Part shown: positions 53,901 through 62,900 of the stretch, piece after piece
Position numbering within the stretch: position 1 is the stretch's first letter
Layout: each line of letters begins with the position of its first letter
DNA from: Lagopus muta
Taxonomy: Eukaryota > Chordata > Aves > Galliformes > Phasianidae
Direction: 5' to 3'
Assembly: GCF_023343835.1 (NCBI RefSeq)
Contig: NC_064437.1
Coordinates: 57,199,972 to 57,263,971, forward strand
Length of the DNA stretch: 64,000 nucleotides
Position numbers and translations under genes: made by a program
Notes under the pieces: model-generated
What the model was told of the DNA's origin: nothing
The model's database searches: none
The model's input: only the letters and a program-made list of their open reading frames with translations

Positions 53901-56900
53901 CTTGGTAATCTTCAGTCATTTGCTCAGTTGCTCACCACTTGCTCTAGTTAAGAGTTTATATAGAAATTGGCTCCTGAGAAAATCTGATGCTCATTAATTG
54001 TGGTCTCTCCTAACTGATAAGTGGCCATCACTGGTTTTGGTGTTCCCATGATCTGCTGTAAGCTGGTGTTTCCTTGTACTGCTGTTTTCTAACCCGTATT
54101 TTAGGACTTGATTTCTGGTACTTTCTGTGGAGGTCTTAGCAGTAAAGGAAAAGCTTTATCATTTTCCACATCTGTAATTTCAACCAGTTTTGTTCAGATG
54201 TCTATTGTTCATACTTATTTTTCTTTTTCTTTTTTTCTCCCTGTTTTTTGGTAAATAGGAAAGGAATTCTCCTTTTCTATGTAATGGCATCACTGCAGTA
54301 TTACTAGCAAGTCTTTCTTGGGAAGATTACTTTTGTTCCTTCATGTTCCTACAATGCTTCTGCTATGAGTTTTTATTGCCTTATTATTAGAACTTGGGTC
54401 ACACATGATTTGTCTTGAGCATTATTTAAGCTGCTTTTGTCTAAATGAAATGAAATATTGAGGATGTGACTCTCTTAGAAATTGTAAGCTTTTGCCATGC
54501 AGATTTATCAAAATACAGCTGTTGACGAACTTTTTTATAACTTTTAATTGCAGGGGTTTTTTTTGTTTATTTTTTGTTTTTTAAATCAAATAGGTATCCA
54601 TTAGGGGGCTCTCGAGGTTTAAGATGATCAGTCTTGATACCAATGGCTTTGGAGCTTTACTTCCTAACCCTTTTTTCTTTTTGTTTTACAGAAAAGGTCA
54701 CGGATCGCCTACAGTGATGAGGTGCGGAATGAGCTCCTAGGGGATGACGGGAATTCCTCAGAGAACCAGGTAGGATGCTAATCAAGAAGCCCTAGTGGGT
54801 GGCTGGAGGGTGAAGGAGGTCACTGGCACACTGGGCTTCTCAAGCTGCTCCTTAACAGCATTAGCAACAACTCATGTGGAAGTGATACTGTTTAATGCAA
54901 AGCTGGGGTCTTAATCAACTTCAAAATGTTTCTTGGAGATCTTACATTTAACCCTTTAACTTGTGATCACTGTCTGCTATCTTAAAAAAAATCTTTTCTT
55001 CTCTTTTCTTTATTATTTAGTACTTTAGAAATAACTTGAAACACGCTGTTTGCCGACAAAGCCAAGGTCTTCACCTCAAACACATGTAAAAGGAATAAAA
55101 AAAGTACATAATGCTGCTTTGATAATAATGCAGTATAATTAAATCAACACTGGCAGGCAAAACAAATGGAAACACACTCTCAGACTTAGGCTGTGCACTG
55201 CTTTGTTTCCTTGTACGATTCCTACCCTAAACAGACTTTTTCTCCCTGTACCAAAAACTTGAGTTGTGCTTATGAAAGCATGTTTTCATGATGTATGTTG
55301 TGCTAGAATGCGGAGAGCTATCCAACTCTTTTAATGATGGAAAGCATGATAATCCTCAGGTTTTCATGGTACCTTGTACTCATGTTGCTTTGAACACTAC
55401 AGTGAAGATCCTCCTTTCTGAAGGGAACTTTATATTCAGAGTAATTTAACCCAGCTGTTAATATTTCTTTTGGTGCTGAACTTGTTTGACAAGCTCTGTC
55501 TGAAAGCTGAATGTTTCTTTTATGACAAATCAGCTCAGTTACAATGAAAATTGTGCATTTTGAGTGAGAAATTTGTTGAAAGTTTTCTGATAAGATAGAA
55601 TTTTAATTATTTTTGTAGTGAAAGTAAAGCTTTTTAGAATACTTTCTGCTTCAATATTAAGTAAGGAAACAGAGCAGAACCGTGTTCTGAAATTTTTATA
55701 TCTTCTACCTTAACATAAGCTCAGTAAGGGTAGACAAGTTAGACTTGGAGACTTATTCTAATAAAATGGATAAGCATAGACCTCTTAAGCCTCAGTGTTA
55801 TACAGTATTTTGAAAGTGCTGTGTAAATGTTAAACTCTGTGGGAGACTGTAATACATATGTTAATTAATTATACACGGGATACAATTTATCTGCAGAACT
55901 TATTGCATAGCAGATGTAATATCTATGTTTAAGTTAAATGTAGAAGGTATTTATATTTTGATATATAGCAAGAAAGAGTTCCAAAATTTAAATAATAGGA
56001 AGACCTTTTTTTATCCCTAAATATGAATTTGCAGAAAGGAGAATTTAAGGGAAGAGTTTGATGGTCTGTGTGTCATGAACATAAACTCTGTACTCTAAAA
56101 GTGTTAAAATTCTAATTTTATTTCTTTTAAGGTGCTGCTATTTTTACATTTCAAGAAAAAAAAATGTGTGAATTCAGACATAAAAGGGCAATTGTGATAA
56201 GAAGCTTCACTTTTAACAGAATATCTTATATGTAGGGATGAGATAAAATATTTTATTTTCACTTTTTAAGGAATGGTTAAATAACTGGTCTACGTGCACT
56301 TTTTGCAACTTACGATTTCTTTTTGAAATCTGATGGAAGAAATATGGTTTCATCTCAAGAAATCAAATGATAATTACAAGCATTTATCAACATGATTATT
56401 TTTTTTTTCATCCAATGGCCACTTCTTAAATTGAACAAAATTTTTTAGGTTATTAGTGTTTTATTTAGTCTGATAGGTAAATAAGCTCATTTTTTATGAC
56501 CCAACTTGAAATTCCTACCCCCATACCTTTGGAAATTCCGGAATTCTTTATTTTCTTCCTTGAAAGATACTGTGAAATATTATCGTAAAGGAATCACTTC
56601 TATTCTTTTCATAATATGAAGGCCAATATATCAATCAATATATCAAAAGATATCATTTATTGCATTATTCCAATAATCAACCACACACTTCTCCTTATGA
56701 GATGTCGTGATTTATATGTCTACTTATCTTTCTTGCTTTTAGTTATGGATACAATCATATAGTACACGAACTTCAGCCTTATATTGACCTTGTCTGAATG
56801 TGCAGTTATCCAAATCAAGTGTAAGGCTTGAGTATTACTGTGCAGTCAGCAATGTATTATCTCCAAATATCTAGATCAGTAACTCCAATTCTACCGCACT

Positions 56901-59900
56901 GTCACTCATTACTATTTTAATAGACTTGGACTAGATGAAGAAAGTATGATCAAGTACTACCTGTAGCCATATAAAATATTGGAAGGCATTTCAAATTCTT
57001 GCTTTAATTTTGTCAGTTGGGAATGCATATACATAGTCTGACCCTCAAACTATTATTAGAGGATTTTTCCTTCTCAAATAGTTTCAGTTAAATTAGTTAA
57101 ACTAAAAGACGCTGGGCTTTGTTCTCCAATTCAGTCAGCAAACTTTGCTACAAAGTGAGAGGAGGCAATCCTCTCATGATGGAGGAATCATTGAAGAAAA
57201 GATTGTTCCTGTAGCAATCCAGAAATGTTGGTAAAATCTGCTAATAGAAATGCTGAATGTCTGGTTACACTTGGATGTTACCCAAGGGAAACAGATATGA
57301 GCAGTATATTTAAAGTATGGTCTTTGTCATGATAAAAATTTATATGTTTTTTATGGAAGGAGAAGACAAATATTGTAGAATGGCTGATATGGGAGTATCT
57401 AGAACTAAATGAGGTATTGCTGGGAAAACAAACAATTTTTTTTTTAATTCAACTTCTGGTTTTTAGTTGAGTTTTAAAGGCAGAGTTACAGCCAAGTTAA
57501 AAGCTGTACTGAACAGGGTATAATACATAGGTATGAGTTTCCAGTTATTCTCACAAGAAGAAACATTGAAGTACAAGATCAGAGTGAAGAATTAGCTAAT
57601 GATGATTGGTCTTTCCACTTTTTTTTCTTCCTCTTTGCTATCCATTAGTAGCTGTCATCATGTGTAGATGACAATGTCTTAGAATACATTTGCTTATAGT
57701 GATTTTACCAAGATATAACCAATTTTATTACAGTAATGTTTATAGAAACTCCTTGTAAGAAGTTGTAAGAATCATACAATTCTGTTTAGTAAGTTAATGA
57801 TATCAAGCTGTTTAATGAAGTCATTGCTTAATGTACATTAATTTCCTCTGGATTTTATCTGGTAAATATGTTCAAGTGAGGCATATGCAGAGATTCCAAA
57901 TCAGAAGACGTATCTTCTCCCATCAAGAACATACAAATAACAACAACAAAAACCCCATCCCCTAAAGCCTGTGTGCGTTGCTTGTTACTTATTTTCCAGA
58001 AGTGATCTTAAATGGGCTCTGTTACTTTGAAGTCTTATTTGTCATGCTGGCCAGCAATGATTGTCAAATCCCTTGAAAGTTTTGAGCTTTTCAGTGCGAT
58101 GATACAGTACTTACAGGTGTGGCTTCCCTTTAATAATCACAGTACTGTTTTCATGTGGTGATTTGTATGCTTTTTAGAAAGCGGATGTTGGGCTAAATCA
58201 CAAATAATCAAAATAGTCAAGTATGACATTACCAACTTTCTTGAGATATAATGCTACTCCTTTCTCTTTGGCAGCTGTGTTCATTAATATGTTGAAGTAA
58301 ATTTGCATTAGGGTAAATTGCGTGTCCGTATGCACATGCACGGTGTATGTGATTTGTGGTGAACAAATATTTTGTGGCTACTTAATTTCTGACTACAAAG
58401 TTCTGATAATATTAGATTTGGGCTTGCTGTGCATAAAGTGTGTCAAACTTCAGCTACAGACCAGGGGGTGAAGTTGGTCAATTTAATTCCCCAAGATCTA
58501 AAGAAGGTCGGTATCATTTCATATAGCCCTGGCAGAGCAGATCATTACCAGACACAAATCTGTTCGTTACATGCCGAGGGTTTATAGCAAAATAAATAGA
58601 CTGTCATCATAAGTTCAGAAAATTGTGTGTTCGACCCACGATAATGTGTAAAGGGCGTTTAATAGAGTTCAGCATTTATTCGTTATCTGTATGCGGACAG
58701 AGACGGCAGTAGCGTTATCAGCTTTTTTTTTAAAAAAAAAAAAAAAAAATTGGGTAGTTTTCTGCATCACGTGGTGCGCGCCTCGCCGGCACACGGGCAC
58801 ACACACACACAGCCCCGGCCGCTCTCTGCGGCGCAGTTTTGATTTTAGTCACAGCAGAAGGCTTAGCCACAAGAGATTCCACTGGTTCAAACCAGCGTAA
58901 ACCAGATTTATTTTTTTTTTAGCCTACAAAGGACCAGATTACCTCTTGTATCGAATTCTGTATTGAAAAAAAATATATGTATCTTTGTTTCAAGGATATG
59001 CTGATTATCATAACTTAAAATGGTGGCTGCGCACGGCCTGATGCTGCTTACCGTTGGGTGGTGAGCGTGATAAAAATGCCAGAAAGTGTTCAAAAATAGA
59101 AAAGTAAAGGTAACACGTTTTCATCAAGTGCATTGTTAAATGGGGGAAAAATACATCTTTTGTTAATTTGAATGAATATCTTTCAGCCAATGTTTTTTTT
59201 TTTAAAAAAAAGAGGGAAAAAAAAAGAGAAAAAGAAAACCCTCTCCCATTACTTAGCTTAGCTGCAAATCCTATGCAGAGCTTAAATTCAGCCATGCAGC
59301 ACAAACAAGATAGAACATTTTTGTTTGGAACCTATTGAAAAAACAAATGTGCAGCATTTTAAAACTCCGTCTGATTGCTGCAGGGTGGCATGCCCAAATG
59401 GGCTCTATTGCGGGAGAGTAGTTTTAAACTTTGGCCCTTTAAGTATCATAGCCAAGTGAAGAATGGTGGCCTCCGAAAGAAAAGATAGCAATGCAATCAG
59501 CTCCCAGATCGCCCCTCTCTAAAGGGATGTTTGCCTTTTTGGGGAGAAAAGGAGGGGGACAGCTGGAGAAAGACCAATTTCTGACAGGCCAAGCAGTTGA
59601 ATTTAAGCAGCAGTTTGGTGGACAGCACGGTTTTCTTTATGCCAAATTCTAGCAAAGTTGCGTTATTTCAGCTTGAGTTCCTGCAGTAGTAGCCCCAGTA
59701 ATTACACATAGTTGGGTTCATTGTCTGCTTTGGGATGAGGCTGTGTTCAGACCTAGGCGAGCCACATGAAACAATAGAGAGTAATGGAAGTGCCTTTTTT
59801 CTTCTCGGGCTGAGGAGACTTTCTCAGTAGTAAACATTCTCAGCTCCCACATGTGTTGAAAATGAGTGTTATAAAACTAGGTGAGGTATCAGCACAAACT

Positions 59901-62900
59901 GAGATAATGGTGTAGCTGTTGTAATTTTGAATTCAACTGGAATCGGGGAGAGAACTGTAATTTTTTCACCAAGAGCCACTCTTGTGCAGACATTTGTTGT
60001 GAGTAATCATACTTTTTGTTCCAGTACCAATGATTTATCTCACTCTGTATATGGAGAGAGTACTACAGCATAACTCGATGTTCTGACTGGATTTTATTTA
60101 GTTTTATGGTAAACCTGCCAGAGCAATATTATTAATAGTGTTAGATCATGTTAATTTACAAGCGTAGATTGATAAGCATAAGTGCATATGCTATATAAGT
60201 ACGTACAGATACACTATGTGTGTATGCATACACACACTGTGTAGTGGTCCAGGAATAAGAGCCTGGAGTGAGTCTTTCCTGAGGGAAACATGTTTTGTGT
60301 TGTTCCCTACTCCTTTGTCTATTATTAAATATGCTGTGCAGTAAATCATCATTCCGAGCCGCTTATCTAAGCTGCTTTTTTTTTTTCTCAACAGGAAAAG
60401 GGTGTCCATGTGAGGTTCTGTAATCCAACTAGATAATATAGATGTGAGGTTCAATAATCAAACCAGACAATATAGTTGCATTCAAATGAAGGTATATAAA
60501 AATCGGAGTAGCGGTGACATGCTGTAAAGATGCACTCATCTATTAATAAGTTAGATCTGCTCGTAAAATAAGAAATCAGTTGTCACAACTGAAATATACA
60601 GAAAACATTCTGAAAACTTGTATACACAAAACCACTTCAGCTGTACAGTCTTCGCAGAGAGGAATAGTAAACTTGTTTTTTTTTTCTTTATAATATAGAC
60701 TTCTATGAAGTCATTCCCCTTTATTTCATGATGGTGTCTTAGATGTGGTTTAAAAGAGAATTTCACACTATTCTCTTTGTTTAATGTGACAGTGTGAGAA
60801 AGTGATCTTTATTCGTTCAAAAAACTCTGCATGTAGTCTATGTTTAGGTTCTTTTAATGTGTTTGTCTGTGATTTTTAAATGCTAAACATGTAAACAGAT
60901 AAATTGTCAATGTTAATTCTGTATCCTGTCACACAACTGATCTTTCTTTCCTGCCATTTCTTTCCTTTTTATCTTTTTTGTGCGCTCATGTTGCAGTTGA
61001 TAAAATTACGTGAAGAGGTGAGTACTTTCTTGCTTTTTGTTGTCTAGCTTTCCCTTTAAAGCTGAGTTTCTAAATCTGAAGTAGATCTTTTTGTTCATTG
61101 TTGCAGGGAAATCTGCACAAAGCAAAAATATTGATTATACTGCTTTAAAATATTCACTGTTCTGCCTCTTTTTTTCCTAATAATTGTATACTTACATAGG
61201 AATCTCCAGATCAAACCTAAGAAATTAACATTCTTTGATAGTGGAATTTTTTTTAAAGGCACTAGAGAAAGAAGGAAAAAAAAGAAAACCTATTATTTGA
61301 TGTCTGCTAGAATACCATGATCAAATCTGGTACAGTAATAATCTTGTTTGCATCACAAAATCTTTGATAGGGTAAATACATTCGTACACTGGTATTGAAA
61401 GTGAAAGCATTGCTTTGGTTAAAACCTGTGCTGAAACACTGGCAGAATTACACGGTTTTTCCTAACGCTTTGACTTTGGTGTGAAGCACTGAAATGGCTT
61501 ATGTATTATATAGTGTATCATATACCCACTGAAAATACAGCACAAGTAGACCCACGCTCACGTATCAATATTTATTATTTATTTGTGTGTGCTGTAGATC
61601 TGTAGGTGTAACACTAGAGATCAGTATTCTGGAACACCTTTCTTCCAGTTATAAAATGACTCATAAATATTTAGAGAGAGAACGTCTGTTTTAATGGTCA
61701 GTTCCTCTAATGTTTCAGTATATGTTCTGAAATTAATATACTCAGTTCCTTGCTGCTGGAGCAAAGCAGGTATCTGAACTGCTTTTTTTTTATTGTTTCC
61801 CGATTGCTGCCAAAAATGAGGTCTCAGGAAAGTCAAGATTACTTAGAGGTCGGATTTTTGAAGGGTTTCACGTGGAGAGTTTGAACCAGTGAAGTATTTG
61901 AATAAGTATATTTAGAGGCATTTTAACATCACATATTTGTCTGGTATCTTCTTTTTGAAACGTGTATGCCCAGGCATATCAGTAATGAATCCTGAGCTCT
62001 GCAGAAAAGGATTTGTAAGTTTTAGAAATGGTGATGACAAAGAAATGTAAAGTAACCAGATTAGGGGCAATTACAGGCAATTCTTAGAAACAGTAAGATA
62101 TTTGTGATATAAAGATTCTTTCACCAGTTGCCTGAATGCTTTATTTTTCCTTCTTCTTGTGGAGCTGATATTAATATGTTGAAGCTGCAGAGTAATGTGG
62201 CGAATAAAAAAATTAAACAAAATAAACATGTAACTGCATGAAAGCCCTCCCACCACTGCTGAGCTCCCCTCCCCAACAGTCCCAGTATTTAAACAGATGA
62301 CAATATTGTTGCAAGGGTTTGTACAGCCTGATTTCTGAGATTACTTTCAGAAGAGCAAGATCCATTCGCTCAACCCTTTAACAACGCTCGCACGTCTGCT
62401 CCTGTGCTTTTGTAAAGCAATATAGTAGGAACATTTTTGCTTGCAAACAGAGATTATAGGTTTATAAACGGGCAGATTCCTAATTTGTAGGTTACTCTGA
62501 AAATTTAATTAGATATAAAGAACAAAGCTGCGACTTAACTGCTCTTCTTTCTGAAAAAACTATGAAGGCAAATAAGAAAATTCAGAATGTTATTGCACAG
62601 GAATGGGGCTCAGGAGCTATACTGAACTTATAATGAGTCATACCTTTTGGAGCTTATAATTACTCTATCATTCAGCTAAATTTTTTTGACATTGCTTCTA
62701 GTAATTTTCTGCTTTTCCTGGTTAGCCTCAGAAGTTACTTCTTTCCTCTCTCTATTTGGAGAGCAACAGCAAAGAGATATAAATAAATTTGTTGTCTAGA
62801 ACAAAACCAAACAGGTAGAGAGAGAAATAATTAAAAAAAAAAATAATTGTTGACATTCCATTTCCTGTACTTAATGACTGTGTGTTGAGTAGGTTGTGAT

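Larger units (their letters stand above)
16623..54691 (+). other. VTI1A: VTI1A intron 3 (38 kb)
   Basis: 38,069-bp intron holding 60 percent of the window. Apart from the listed repeats (GT microsatellite, CR1 at 20.3 kb, pyrimidine tract at 23.8 kb, direct repeats at 37.3/37.7 kb, possible CR1 relic at 38.4 kb, tandem duplication at 46.76 kb) I see unique AT-rich sequence. Open frames of 60-125 codons occur throughout at chance frequency with no recognisable domains; none is called. Confidence 0.85.
54770..60996 (+). other. VTI1A: VTI1A intron 4
   Basis: 6,227-bp intron upstream of the microexon. The first 3.9 kb is ordinary AT-rich sequence. From 58.6 kb it becomes less AT-rich and includes a CpG cluster and a candidate regulatory block. 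No additional exon recognised. Confidence 0.85.

Noticed and set aside
58620..58645. gttcgac near 58630, like a tRNA B box
   Set aside because: No acceptor stem or A box at the right spacing; does not fold as a tRNA by eye.
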